DNA of 64,000 bases from Kocuria rosea (GTDB lineage: Bacteria > Actinomycetota > Actinomycetes > Actinomycetales > Micrococcaceae). The position numbers and the translations under genes were made by a program. Below are positions 8,567-21,375 of this stretch, one piece after another. The first letter of the stretch is position 1. The number at the start of each line of letters is the position of its first letter. The notes below the pieces were generated by a model. It did not search any database. It had not been told where the DNA came from and was given only the letters and a program-made list of their open reading frames with translations. Where the stretch lies: NCBI RefSeq assembly GCF_023715525.1, contig NZ_JAMBOG010000013.1:28825-92824 (forward strand), written 5' to 3'.

Positions 8567-9255
8567 GGCGCAGGGTCCGGGAGGTCGTCGGGCACCAGGC
8601 GGTAGCCCATCCCCCGGACCGTCTGCAGCGTGGAGAGCCCGAACGGGGCGTCGATCTTCTTGCGCAGGTAGCCCACGTAGACCTCCACGATGTTCTCGGA
8701 GCCCTCGAAGTTGGCGTCCCACGCGTTGTCCATGATCTCGAGCTTGGAGACGACCTTCTCCTTGTTCTGGATCAGGAACTGGAGGATCACGTACTCCTTG
8801 GCGGTCAGCTCGAGCGCCTGGCCCCGCCGGGTCACCGTGCGGCGCACGGGGTCCAGCTGGAGCGACCCGGCGGTGAGGACCACCGGCCGCTCCGGCGCGC
8901 CGCGGCGGATCAGCGCCCGCAGCCGTGCCACGAGCACGAGGAAGCTGAAGGGCTTGGTGAGGTAGTCGTCGGCCCCGAGGTCGAACGCGTCGGTCTGGTC
9001 GTACTCGCCGTCCTTGGCCGTGAGCATGAGCACGGGCGTCCAGTTCTGGGCGGCGCGCATCTCCTCCAGGATCGTGTACCCGTTCCTGCCCGGGAGCATG
9101 AGGTCCAGGACGACGACGTCGTAGGGGTTCTCCCGCGCGAGCCACGCCCCGGTGATCCCGTCGTGCGCGACGTCGACCACGAACCCCTCGTTGCGCAGGC
9201 CGCGGCGCAGCGACTCCGCGAGGTCCACCTCGTCCTCGACCAGCAGCACCCGCAC
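8563..9255 (-). CDS. OmpR/PhoB-family response regulator
   Basis: 230 residues: receiver domain beginning VRVLLVEDEVDLAESLRRGL, phospho-acceptor Asp51 in VVVLDLMLPG, conserved Thr/Lys in MLTAKDG and LTKPFSF, then a winged-helix DNA-binding domain with LELTAKEYVILQFLIQN and VEVYVGYLRKKID. Start chosen at GTG 9255: it places the receiver at residue 1 and follows a GGAGGG site, and the in-frame sequence upstream is not domain-like. Phosphorylated by the kinase at 7136-8566 in a two-gene operon. Confidence 0.92.
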   Translation of the reverse strand: MRVLLVEDEVDLAESLRRGLRNEGFVVDVAHDGITGAWLARENPYDVVVLDLMLPGRNGYTILEEMRAAQNWTPVLMLTAKDGEYDQTDAFDLGADDYLTKPFSFLVLVARLRALIRRGAPERPVVLTAGSLQLDPVRRTVTRRGQALELTAKEYVILQFLIQNKEKVVSKLEIMDNAWDANFEGSENIVEVYVGYLRKKIDAPFGLSTLQTVRGMGYRLVPDDLPDPAP

Positions 9256-9408
9256 CCGTGCCCTCCGTCCTCGTGTCCGTCCCGTGCCGCCCCGCCCGGC
9301 CGGCGGAGCTCCCTCCAGTGTCCCGCACGGCCGCTGAGAAGTTCTTGAGAACGCCGCCCCGCCGGGACAGGACGGCCCGGGGATCTTCTCCCCACCCGGT
9401 GCATTAAG

Positions 9409-9428
9409 TTGTCCACAGCTGTGGAGAA
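9409..9428. repeat. Dyad of two facing DnaA-box-like 9-mers, copy 1
   Basis: TTGTCCACAGCTGTGGAGAA: an exact DnaA box joined through GC to an inverted TTCTCCACA. A near copy lies exactly 123 bp to the right. Confidence 0.6.
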
Positions 9429-9531
9429 CGATGTGCACGCACGGCTCTCCACAGCATTATTAACAGGTGTGGACCGCTCGGGAACAGCGTCCACACACCT
9501 GTGCACAGGTGTGGAAACACACGCGTGTAAG

Positions 9532-9551
9532 TTGTCGACAGCTGTGGACGA
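9532..9551. repeat. Dyad of two facing DnaA-box-like 9-mers, copy 2
   Basis: TTGTCGACAGCTGTGGACGA matches the dyad at 9409-9428 at 17 of 20 positions, with the same AGCT centre. Confidence 0.6.
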
Positions 9552-9593
9552 CCGCTGTGGACAGTGTCCGCAGCACAGGGGCGGGGTCCGGGC

Positions 9594-10388
9594 TCAGCGC
9601 CCGCGCGCGCGGCCCCGGCGCAGCGTGAGCGTGTACCCGAAGGCCACGAGAGCCCCCGTCACGAGACCGCCCAGGTGCGCCTGCCAGGCGATGCCCGGGA
9701 AGAGGAAGCCGAAGGCGAGGTTCACGCCGATGAGGACCACGATCGGGGTGATCGACTGGCCCAGGTGCCGCTGCAGCACGAAGAGGGCGCCGAAGAGGCC
9801 GAAGATCCCGCCCGAGGCGCCGACCACCAGGGTGTACGGGGACGCGAGCAGCAGCACGCCGAGGGAGCCGCCCAGGACGGAGAGCCCGAACAGCAGCAGG
9901 AACCGGGCCCGGCCCAGGGCCGGCTCCAGCATCTGCCCGAACAGGTACAGGGTGTACATGTTCAGGAGCAGGTGCAGCGGGTTGGTCGTCGAGTGCAGGA
10001 ACCCGCTCGTCAGCATCCGCCACGGCTCGGACGTGGTGGTCACGGGCGCGTAGGCGAACAACTGCAGCAGGCCCACGCCGAGGACCAGGGCCAGCCACTG
10101 CAGCGCGTACACCACCACGTTGGCCCCGATCAGCCACCACGTGACGAGCATGGCCGAGCCGCGGGCCGCGCGCCCGCCGAGGCTCGTGCGGTAGGCGGGC
10201 CGTGACCGCGCGGCCTCCTGCACGCAGTCGACGCAGTGCACCCCCACGGCCGCCGAGCGCTGGCACTCAGGGCACACGGGGCGCCCGCAGCGCTGGCACG
10301 AGACGTAGCTGGGCCGGTCCGGATGACGGGGGCACACGGGGACCTGCCCCCCGGTGGACGTGCCGTACTGCGGTCGCTCGCCGCTCAC
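9594..10388 (-). CDS. Rhomboid-family intramembrane serine protease
   Basis: 264 residues. The N-terminus carries a B-box-like zinc-ribbon (cysteines in VCPRHPD, CQRCGRPVCPEC and HCVDCV, residues 19-55), as is usual in actinobacterial rhomboids. The membrane domain follows with about six helices: LLNMYTLYLFG, catalytic Ser192 in VVGASGGIFGLFGA and partner His238 in WQAHLGGLVTGALVAFG. It cleaves transmembrane substrates within the bilayer; substrates are unknown. The gene lies downstream of the cyclophilin gene in the same orientation, but a strong hairpin separates them. Confidence 0.92.
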   Translation of the reverse strand: MSGERPQYGTSTGGQVPVCPRHPDRPSYVSCQRCGRPVCPECQRSAAVGVHCVDCVQEAARSRPAYRTSLGGRAARGSAMLVTWWLIGANVVVYALQWLALVLGVGLLQLFAYAPVTTTSEPWRMLTSGFLHSTTNPLHLLLNMYTLYLFGQMLEPALGRARFLLLFGLSVLGGSLGVLLLASPYTLVVGASGGIFGLFGALFVLQRHLGQSITPIVVLIGVNLAFGFLFPGIAWQAHLGGLVTGALVAFGYTLTLRRGRARGR

Positions 10389-10479
10389 TGGAACTCCTCA
10401 CGGATCGGCCCCGGGGGCCGGGTCGTCGGACGCCACCGGGGATCGCGGCGACGTCGATGGGGGGTCGTTGGAACGGGAC

Positions 10480-10519
10480 GGCGCAGGCCCGCCCGGATCG
10501 TTCCGGGCGGGCCTGCGCC
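10480..10519 (-). terminator. Hairpin terminator after the cyclophilin gene
   Basis: Perfect 18-bp stem (10480-10497 with 10502-10519) and TCGT tetraloop, 62 bp downstream of the cyclophilin stop and ahead of the rhomboid gene. Confidence 0.75.
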
Positions 10520-10581
10520 GCGCGTCCCCGGCTCCGCACGGGGCGGGGGACGCAGGTCCTGGTCGGACCCGGTGCTCGGGA

Positions 10582-11127
10582 CTACAGCTGCTCGACGTCG
10601 ATCGAGGTGATCACGCAGTCCTCGACGGGGCGGTCCATGGCGCCCGTGCGGACGCCGTTGAGCTCGTCGACGACCTTGCGGGACGCGTCGTCGGCGACCT
10701 CGCCGAAGATCGTGTGCTTGCCCTGCAGCCAGGTGGTGGGGGCCGTGGTGATGAAGAACTGGGAGCCGTTGGTGCCCCGGCCGTTGCGCTTGCCGGCGTT
10801 GGCCATGGCGAGGACGTACGGCTGGTTGAAGTCGAGCTCGGGGTGGATCTCGTCGTCGAACTCGTAGCCCGGCCCGCCGATGCCCTGGCCCAGCGGGTCG
10901 CCGCCCTGGATCATGAAGTCGCGGATGATGCGGTGGAAGACCACGTCCTTGTAGAGGGGACCGGACTGCTTCTCACCGGTGCGGGGGTCGCTCCACTCCT
11001 GGGTGCCGTCCGAGAGACCGATGAAGTTCTTGACGGTCTTCGGGGCGTGGTTGCCGAAGAGGTTCACGACGATGTCACCGTGGTTGGTGTGGATCGTCGC
11101 CTTGGCGGTGGGGATGGCAGAAGTCAT
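10582..11127 (-). CDS. Peptidyl-prolyl cis-trans isomerase, cyclophilin type
   Basis: 181 residues, a single cytoplasmic cyclophilin domain catalysing proline isomerisation. Signatures are present: FHRIIRDFMIQGGDPLGQG with the catalytic Arg, then GRGTNGSQFFITTAP and LQGKHTIFGEV. ATG 11127 gives the normal N-terminus TSAIPTAKATIHTNHGDIVV without a signal peptide. This gene sits near the origin in many actinobacteria. Confidence 0.93.
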   Translation of the reverse strand: MTSAIPTAKATIHTNHGDIVVNLFGNHAPKTVKNFIGLSDGTQEWSDPRTGEKQSGPLYKDVVFHRIIRDFMIQGGDPLGQGIGGPGYEFDDEIHPELDFNQPYVLAMANAGKRNGRGTNGSQFFITTAPTTWLQGKHTIFGEVADDASRKVVDELNGVRTGAMDRPVEDCVITSIDVEQL

Positions 11128-11286
11128 GGGGCCATTCTTGCACGGGGCGCCGAGGCCCTCCCAAGGGCCCCGGTCCCGTTCAGCGCACAGTGAAAAGCCG
11201 CGGGATCGCGCGGCGGGGCCTCCACGCGCCGAACCCCTGCCCGTATGCTGACACTGGATTGTTACGACCCGAGAAGGGATGGATTC

Positions 11287-12120
11287 ATGAGCTTCAAGAT
11301 GTCCAAGAGCGAGAAGACGACCGCGGCGGCCCAGGCGGCTGCGGAGAGCAAGGTCCTGGATGCCGGCGCGTGGGCGTCCAAGGAGATCGGCGAGCTGGCG
11401 CCGAAGCTGCAGCACGGCATCGAGGCCGGTGCCGCGGCGCTGGCCGGCGGCGTGGCCGCCGCGGGCCCCCGGGTGCAGGACAGCCTGGGCCGCGCCCACG
11501 AGATGTCCGACTCCGCGAAGCTGAAGGCCGCGGCCGCAGCGGCCCCGATCGCCGCGAAGGCCGTCGACCGGGCCACCGAGAGCCGCGCGGCGATGCAGGC
11601 GAAGTACGCCGGGGCCGCGGCCCTGCTGGCCGGCAAGTTCGCGGACGCGGACACTCCGGAGCAGCTCGAGGCCATCGTCACCCGGCTGACCGGGGACAAG
11701 AAAGCGGTCGCCAACGCGAAGAAGGCCGCCGCGCGCGTCGCCAAGGACTACGCGAAGCAGCAGAAGAAGGCCGAGAGCTCGCACAAGGGCCTGCTCGTGC
11801 TGGGCCTGCTCGTGGCCGGCGGCGCGGCCGGCGTGGCCGCGTGGAAGGCCTCGCGCCCCGTCGAGGACCCCTGGAAGACCCCGGCCGCCACGTCCCCGCG
11901 CGTGACCGCGTCCCCGGTGACCCAGCAGAGCACCGTGGCCGCCGGCACCGGCGTGCAGGTCGACGACGTCGAGGACGCCACCACCCCGGCCGGCCAGCCC
12001 GGCGGCGTGTCGGGGGCGGCCTCCGAGGTCAAGGACAATGCCAAGAGCATCGGCGAGGACGCCAAGACCACGATCCACGAGGTCAAGGAGCAGATCCAGG
12101 GCAAGAAGGACGAGGCCTGA
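11287..12120 (+). CDS. Ala-rich protein with one membrane helix, unknown function
   Basis: 277 residues, no recognised family. Layout: a long Ala/Lys-rich helical region (residues 1-165, likely amphipathic or coiled), one membrane helix at about 168-187 (GLLVLGLLVAGGAAGVAAW), then a Pro/Thr-rich tail and a charged C-terminal helix VKDNAKSIGEDAKTTIHEVK that looks CsbD/late-embryogenesis-like. The N-terminal part is probably cytoplasmic. ATG 11287 is preceded by GAAGG; an in-frame ATG at 11245 lies in what looks like promoter sequence (TATGCT at 11244). Divergent from the cyclophilin gene and ended by a hairpin. Confidence 0.7.
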   Translation: MSFKMSKSEKTTAAAQAAAESKVLDAGAWASKEIGELAPKLQHGIEAGAAALAGGVAAAGPRVQDSLGRAHEMSDSAKLKAAAAAAPIAAKAVDRATESRAAMQAKYAGAAALLAGKFADADTPEQLEAIVTRLTGDKKAVANAKKAAARVAKDYAKQQKKAESSHKGLLVLGLLVAGGAAGVAAWKASRPVEDPWKTPAATSPRVTASPVTQQSTVAAGTGVQVDDVEDATTPAGQPGGVSGAASEVKDNAKSIGEDAKTTIHEVKEQIQGKKDEA

Positions 12121-12146
12121 TCCGGCGCTGAGCCCGGAGGACCTCG

Positions 12147-12179
12147 AAGGCCCCGCCCCCCTTGTGGGGGCGGGGCCTT
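12147..12179 (+). terminator. Hairpin terminator after the Ala-rich membrane protein gene
   Basis: Perfect 14-bp stem (12147-12160 with 12166-12179) with a 5-nt loop, between the convergent genes. Confidence 0.75.
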
Positions 12180-12201
12180 CCGCATGGGTCCGGTCGGGTG
12201 C

Positions 12202-13091
12202 TCAGCCCTGGGGCGCGGTGAGCACGTCCTGGAGGCTGTCCCCTCCTGGTAGATGCCCCGCGCGGTGAACAGCACCACGCACACGGCGAGCGCCACGTTG
12301 GTGAACACGCCGTTGCGCCGGCGCTCGGGGGTGCGCCGGGTGTTGAGCAGCCACAGCAGGGTGAAGGCGAGGAAGGGCATGAACAGCGCCCCGAGCACTC
12401 CGTAGAGGAGGATGAGGAACACCGGCTTGCCGAGGGCCAGCAGCGCCATGGGCGGGAAGGTGAGCCAGACCAGGTAGAACTTGAAGTACCTGCCGCCGGT
12501 GAGGGTGTCGGGGTGGCCGCTGGGCTTGCTGCGGATGTTGCCCCAGAAGTCGGCGAACAGCAGGGAGACCCCGGACCACACGCCCACCACGGACGAGAAC
12601 GACGCCGCCCAGAAGCCGACGAGGAAGACGGGGCCGACGACGTCGCCGTAGCGCTCCTGGAGGACGTCGGCCAGGTCGAGCAGGCCCTCGTCGCCGGCGC
12701 TGATGGCGTAGCCGGCCGAGTAGAGGACCTCGACGCCGATGATGAGCATGGCGATCACGAAGATGCCGGTCACCGCGTAGACGGTCGTCCACCTCCCGAG
12801 CGAGCGCCAGCCCTCGAAGATGGTGCGCCCGGTGGACAGGGAGTACCGGCCGGCGCCCTCCACGAGGACGATCTTGAGGACGGTCCCGAGCACCACGGCC
12901 CACAGCGGGCCGTGGCCGAAGCGGGAGCCGGCGATCAGGGTGGCCACGAGGTCCGCGGCGCCCACGCCCGTGGCCGCGACGACCAGTCCGGGGCCCACGA
13001 TCTTCCAGCCGCTGACCTTCTCGAGGGGTTCGTCCGGGTCGATGCCCGGCGCGGGGGCGAGCGCCTTCATGGCGTGGTCGTCCTGCTGCAT
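12202..13091 (-). pseudogene. Nramp-related transporter gene, frameshifted near the 3' end
   Basis: The protein MQQDDHAMKALAPAPGIDPD... is an Nramp-superfamily membrane protein, but short: about 295 residues against the usual 400 or more. The helix-1 metal motif DPGN is replaced by an ATGVGAADLV segment, and the helix-6 MPH motif is not recognisable, so it belongs to a divergent Nramp-related branch or is degenerate. After FTARGIYQEG the frame runs on into nonsense-like sequence. Adding one C to the CCCC run at 12240-12243 restores DSLQDVLTAPQG and a stop at 12202. The frameshift may be a sequencing error or a real lesion. ATG 13091 follows GGAGAGG. Confidence 0.6.
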
Positions 13092-13095
13092 GCCT

Positions 13096-13135
13096 CTCCA
13101 GGCCGTCCCGGCCCCCGGCCCGGGACGGCCTGGAG
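13096..13135 (-). promoter_or_regulatory. 16-bp hairpin just upstream of the Nramp-related start
   Basis: Perfect stem (13096-13111 with 13120-13135, 8-nt loop) in the 5' leader of the Nramp-related gene; its 3' arm runs into the Shine-Dalgarno. It could mask the ribosome site or be an attenuator. No known metal riboswitch fold was recognised. Confidence 0.4.
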
Positions 13136-13256
13136 GCGCTGCGACCAGTGTGCCACGGGTCACATTTCCCCGGCGCGCGGCGGGGCGGGGCGCACCGGAC
13201 GCGCCCGGGCAGGAAAAATCCCGACCGAGCGGGTGCTCGATCGGGATCGGATGTGG

Positions 13257-13329
13257 TGGAGACGAGGGGACTCGAACCCCTAACCCTCTGCTTGCAAAGC
13301 AGATGCGCTACCAATTGCGCCACGTCCCC
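13257..13329 (-). tRNA. tRNA-Ala(UGC)
   Basis: 73-nt cloverleaf on the minus strand: acceptor GGGGACG pairs with CGTCTCC, D-arm GCGCAATTGGTAGCGC, anticodon TGC within CTTTGCAAAG, T-loop GGTTCGAGTCC, discriminator A. The 3' CCA is encoded (13254-13256). Confidence 0.95.
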
Positions 13330-13340
13330 GCAGTTCCGGG

Positions 13341-13463
13341 CTACTCCACCTCGTCGGTGGCGTCGGCCCAGGCCGTGCGGTCGGCATCGGCCTCGCGCAG
13401 CTTCGTGAGCACCGCGACGGACGCGCCGATCAGAGCCACTGTCGCAGCCAATTTCCTGTTCAC
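13341..13463 (-). CDS. DLW-39-family small membrane-associated protein
   Basis: 40-residue ORF, GTG 13463 to TAG 13341, between the two tRNA genes. Sequence MNRKLAATVALIGASVAVLT (one short membrane helix), then KLREADADRTAWADATDEVE. Actinobacteria commonly encode a ~40-residue DLW-39 family protein here, with a K-L-x-A-D helix and a DLWAEATD-like end. This copy has RTAWADATD, so the name-giving DLW is changed but the WA-x-ATD end is kept. AGGAGG lies 6 nt upstream of the GTG. Function unknown. Confidence 0.75.
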   Translation of the reverse strand: MNRKLAATVALIGASVAVLTKLREADADRTAWADATDEVE

Positions 13464-13496
13464 GACCGCCTCCTGGCCTGGCAGTGTTGGGAACCG

Positions 13497-13570
13497 TGGG
13501 CGTACCAGGAATTGAACCTGGGACCTCTTCGTTATCAGCGAAGCGCTCTAACCGTCTGAGCTATACGCCC
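13497..13570 (-). tRNA. tRNA-Ile(GAU)
   Basis: 74-nt cloverleaf on the minus strand: acceptor GGGCGTA with TACGCCC, D-arm GCTCAGACGGTTAGAGC, anticodon GAT in CTTCGCTGATAACGAAG, T-arm CCAGGTTCAATTCCTGG, discriminator A. CCA is not encoded. It sits upstream of the DLW-39-like gene and tRNA-Ala in the same orientation. Confidence 0.95.
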
Positions 13571-13664
13571 TTCCAGCCCTTGCGGACCGAGAAGAAACGA
13601 TACCCGAGTTGCCGACCCGTGCCAAATCGCCCGGGCACGGGCCGGCGCCCCGGGATCCGCGGGG

Positions 13665-14218
13665 TCAGTCGTCCGTGAGGGTGACCCCGACGCCGCCCAC
13701 GAGGGCCGCCGCGATGTTGTAGAGCAGCGCGGCCAGCACGGACAGCGCGGTCAGCAGAATGACGTTGACGACCGAGACGATCGTCGCGAAGATCGCCACC
13801 TGCCCCAGGGACAGGAAGTCCTTGATGTCCAGGGCCCCGCCCGTGCCGCCCAGCATGCCGAGCAGCTCGTTGATGCCGTCGAACAGGCCCGTGAGGTCCA
13901 GGACGATCCACAGCACCACCGAGGCGACCACGGTGATGATCCCGAGCGCCACCGACAGCAGGAACGCGAGCTTGAGCACCGACCAGGTGTCCACCTTGGA
14001 GACGACCAGCCGGGCCCGGCGCACCCGCGGGCGCGGGGCGGGCCGGACCAGGCCCTTGGTGGAGGCCCCGGGCTTCGGGCCCGCCGCCGGCCGGGCGGCG
14101 GGAGCCTTCTGCGGGGCGGTTCCCGACGCCGGGCGCACCGGGGCGGGACTCGTCCGGGGCGCGGACGCGAGGGGGGCGCGTCCGGACTTGCCGGCGGCGT
14201 TGGAGCCGGAACTCGAGC

Positions 14219-14222
<4 letters not shown>
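13665..14222 (-). CDS. DUF3566 membrane protein
   Basis: 185 residues. An Ala/Pro-rich cytoplasmic N-terminus (residues 1-68) is followed by the DUF3566 domain: [20 protein letters not shown], one long hydrophobic stretch (about 77-105), a [15 protein letters not shown] linker and a second (about 130-165). Its location directly after gyrA is conserved across actinobacteria. The ATG overlaps the gyrA stop (ATGA), showing translational coupling. Function unknown. Confidence 0.9.
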
Positions 14223-16927
<2,705 letters not shown>

Positions 16928-17015
16928 GAGGTCTTTCCGTTCTGTCTGCTGGTTCCCGGTGCTCCGCGTCCGCCGGCGAGCCGTGGTGCATGCTCAGCCA
17001 GGCATATTTCGCGGG

Positions 17016-19447
<2,432 letters not shown>

Positions 19448-20110
19448 TCACCCGTAGGTGTCCCGCGGCCCCCGTCCGCGCACCGACCGCCGGCCGCGCT
19501 TCCAGCTCGGCGCCGCCGGCCCCAGGATCTCGATCCTCGTGATGATCCCCTCCCCCAGCTGCTCGTCGAAGGTGCGCAGCAGCTGGGGGACCATGAGCCG
19601 CAGGTTCGCGGCGTAGGCCGTGGAGTCGCACCGGACCCGCACCACCGTCTCGTCGAAGCTCTCCGGGCGGCAGTGCCCGGAGATCCCCGGGCCCACGAGG
19701 TCGTCCCACCGGGAGAGCACGGAGCCGACCGCGACGGGGGCCTTCCACCCCCGCCCCGCCACCAGGGAGTCCAGGACCGAGCCCACGCCGCGGGGGTCCC
19801 GCGCGGAGCGGCCCGCCCCGGAGTAGCCCCCGAGGGCGCGGGGGTCCACGTCGTTGCCCCGCCGGCGGCGCTCGGCCGGCGAGGCGGTCGCGGACTCCAT
19901 GGCCGCGCCGAAGCCCTTGAGGTTGCGCCGCGCCGCCGTTCCGTGCAGCCGCCCGTCGCCCCGGGCCTCCGCGGCCCGGCGCATCCGCTCCAGCAGGGCC
20001 GCCGGCGCGTCGATCTCGTCCTCGATCCGGACGACGTGCTCCTCGGCCGCCGCCTCGGTGCCCTCGGCCGCGCCCTGCGCGGCGGGGTCCTCGCGCCCGT
20101 CCCCGCTCAC
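19448..20110 (-). CDS. dciA: DciA-like DUF721 protein (replicative helicase loader)
   Basis: 220 residues. Low-complexity charged N-terminus (residues 1-100), then the DUF721 domain: VGSVLDSLVAGRGWKAPVAV, RWDDLVGPGISGHCRPESFD, VRVRCDSTAYAANLRLMVPQ and LLRTFDEQLGEGIITRIEIL. DUF721/DciA proteins are the ancestral loaders of DnaB helicase in bacteria lacking DnaC or DnaI, and in actinobacteria the gene lies between recF and gyrB, as here. GTG 20110 overlaps the recF stop by 4 nt. Its presumed client, DnaB, is encoded at 59437-62523. Confidence 0.85.
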   Translation of the reverse strand: MSGDGREDPAAQGAAEGTEAAAEEHVVRIEDEIDAPAALLERMRRAAEARGDGRLHGTAARRNLKGFGAAMESATASPAERRRRGNDVDPRALGGYSGAGRSARDPRGVGSVLDSLVAGRGWKAPVAVGSVLSRWDDLVGPGISGHCRPESFDETVVRVRCDSTAYAANLRLMVPQLLRTFDEQLGEGIITRIEILGPAAPSWKRGRRSVRGRGPRDTYG

Positions 20111-21339
20111 GCCGGCGGCCCCTCCCCCGCCCGCTCGGCGGTCGGATCGGCGGTCTGTCCACCGGCCGGATCGTCCGCCCGCTCGGCGGTCCCCGGCCCC
20201 ACCCGCACCACGCCGTGGGGGCCGGCGACGAGCTCGGCGGGCAGGTCCTCCTCGACCGCGGCCGTCACGAGCACCTGCTCGGCGGAGGCCACGATCGCGG
20301 CGAGCCGGCTCCGGCGCCGGGCGTCGAGCTCCGCGAAGACGTCGTCGAGGACGAGGATCGGCGCCGCGCCCTCCGACGGGTCGTCGGCCAGGTGCACGTA
20401 CCAGGAGCCCAGGCGCAGCGCCAGGGCGTAGGACCACGTCTCCCCGTGCGAGGCGTAGCCGCGGGCCGGGGCCTCGCCGAGCAGCAGCTCGAGCTCGTCC
20501 CGGTGGGGGCCCAGCAGGGTGATCCCCCGCTCGACCTCCCGCTGCTCCGAGCTCTCGCACGCCTCCAGGACCAGCTGGTGCAGGTCTGCCGGGGAGAAGC
20601 CGCGCAGCCGGGCGACGTCGCCGCCGGCGCTCTCCGGCAGCACCGAGGACACGTAGCGCAGCGTGGTCTGCTTGCTGCCGTCGGTGAGCTGGCCGTGGGC
20701 GGTGGCGACCTGCGGGGCGAGGGCGTCGAGCAGCTGCAGGCGCGCGTGCAGGATGGTGGCCCCCGCGCGGGCGAACTGGTCGTTCCACGCTGCGAGCGTG
20801 GAACGGTGCGTGGCGGTGAAGCGTCCGCTCGAGCGGGCCGAGCGCAGCAGGGCGTTGCGCTGCCGGAGGACCTTCTCGTAGTCGGCCAGGGTGCCGGCCA
20901 GGACGGGGCGCATCGACTTGGCCAGGTCGTCGAGGAAGCGGCGGCGGTGCGAGGGGTCGCCCTTCACGAGCGCGAGGTCCTCGGGCGAGAACAGGACCGT
21001 GCGCACGATCCCGAGCGCGTCCCGCGCCCGGACGGGGGCCGCCCGGTTGATCCGCACGCGATTGGCCCGGCCGTCGTTGAGCTCGAACTCCAGCACGGTC
21101 TGCTGCCCGCCGCGCCGCACCCGGACCCGGACGATGGCGCGCTCGGCGCCGAAGCGGATCAGCGGACCGTCGGAGGAGACGCGGTGGGAGGCGAGGTCGG
21201 CGGTCCAGTCCAGGGCCTCGACGATGTTCGTCTTGCCCACGCCGTTCGGCCCGAGGAACACGGTGATCCCGGGCTCCAGACGCATGTCGAGATGGGCATA
21301 CGTCCGGAAGTCGAGCAGGGAGAGGTGGTCGACGAACAC
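20107..21339 (-). CDS. recF: DNA replication and repair protein RecF
   Basis: 410 residues. SMC-like ATPase that helps load RecA at gaps. MFVDHLSLLDFRTYAHLDM at the start, Walker A GPNGVGKTNIVEALDW (residues 30-45), FSPEDLALVKGDPSHRRRFL, signature region and Walker B ILVLDDVFAELDARRRSRL. The C-terminal ~45 residues are Asp/Ala-rich and variable. Follows dnaN by 36 bp in the dnaA-dnaN-recF-dciA-gyrB-gyrA order. Confidence 0.96.
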   Translation of the reverse strand: MFVDHLSLLDFRTYAHLDMRLEPGITVFLGPNGVGKTNIVEALDWTADLASHRVSSDGPLIRFGAERAIVRVRVRRGGQQTVLEFELNDGRANRVRINRAAPVRARDALGIVRTVLFSPEDLALVKGDPSHRRRFLDDLAKSMRPVLAGTLADYEKVLRQRNALLRSARSSGRFTATHRSTLAAWNDQFARAGATILHARLQLLDALAPQVATAHGQLTDGSKQTTLRYVSSVLPESAGGDVARLRGFSPADLHQLVLEACESSEQREVERGITLLGPHRDELELLLGEAPARGYASHGETWSYALALRLGSWYVHLADDPSEGAAPILVLDDVFAELDARRRSRLAAIVASAEQVLVTAAVEEDLPAELVAGPHGVVRVGPGTAERADDPAGGQTADPTAERAGEGPPA

Positions 21340-21375
21340 GCCGGGGTCAGCAGCTTCCGAGTCCGGGCCGGGAGG

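Larger units (their letters stand above)
9256..9593. other. Intergenic DnaA-box-like cluster between the response regulator and rhomboid genes
   Basis: 338 bp without a gene. The part at 9405-9570 is packed with DnaA-box-like 9-mers: TTGTCCACA at 9409-9417 (exact actinobacterial box), and one-mismatch forms at 9420-9428 (minus), 9532-9540 (plus), 9543-9551 (minus) and 9556-9564 (minus), plus weaker TCCACA/TGTGGA elements. Pairs face each other as 20-bp dyads centred on AGCT. It lies upstream of the two-component operon and downstream of the rhomboid gene. Confidence 0.6.
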
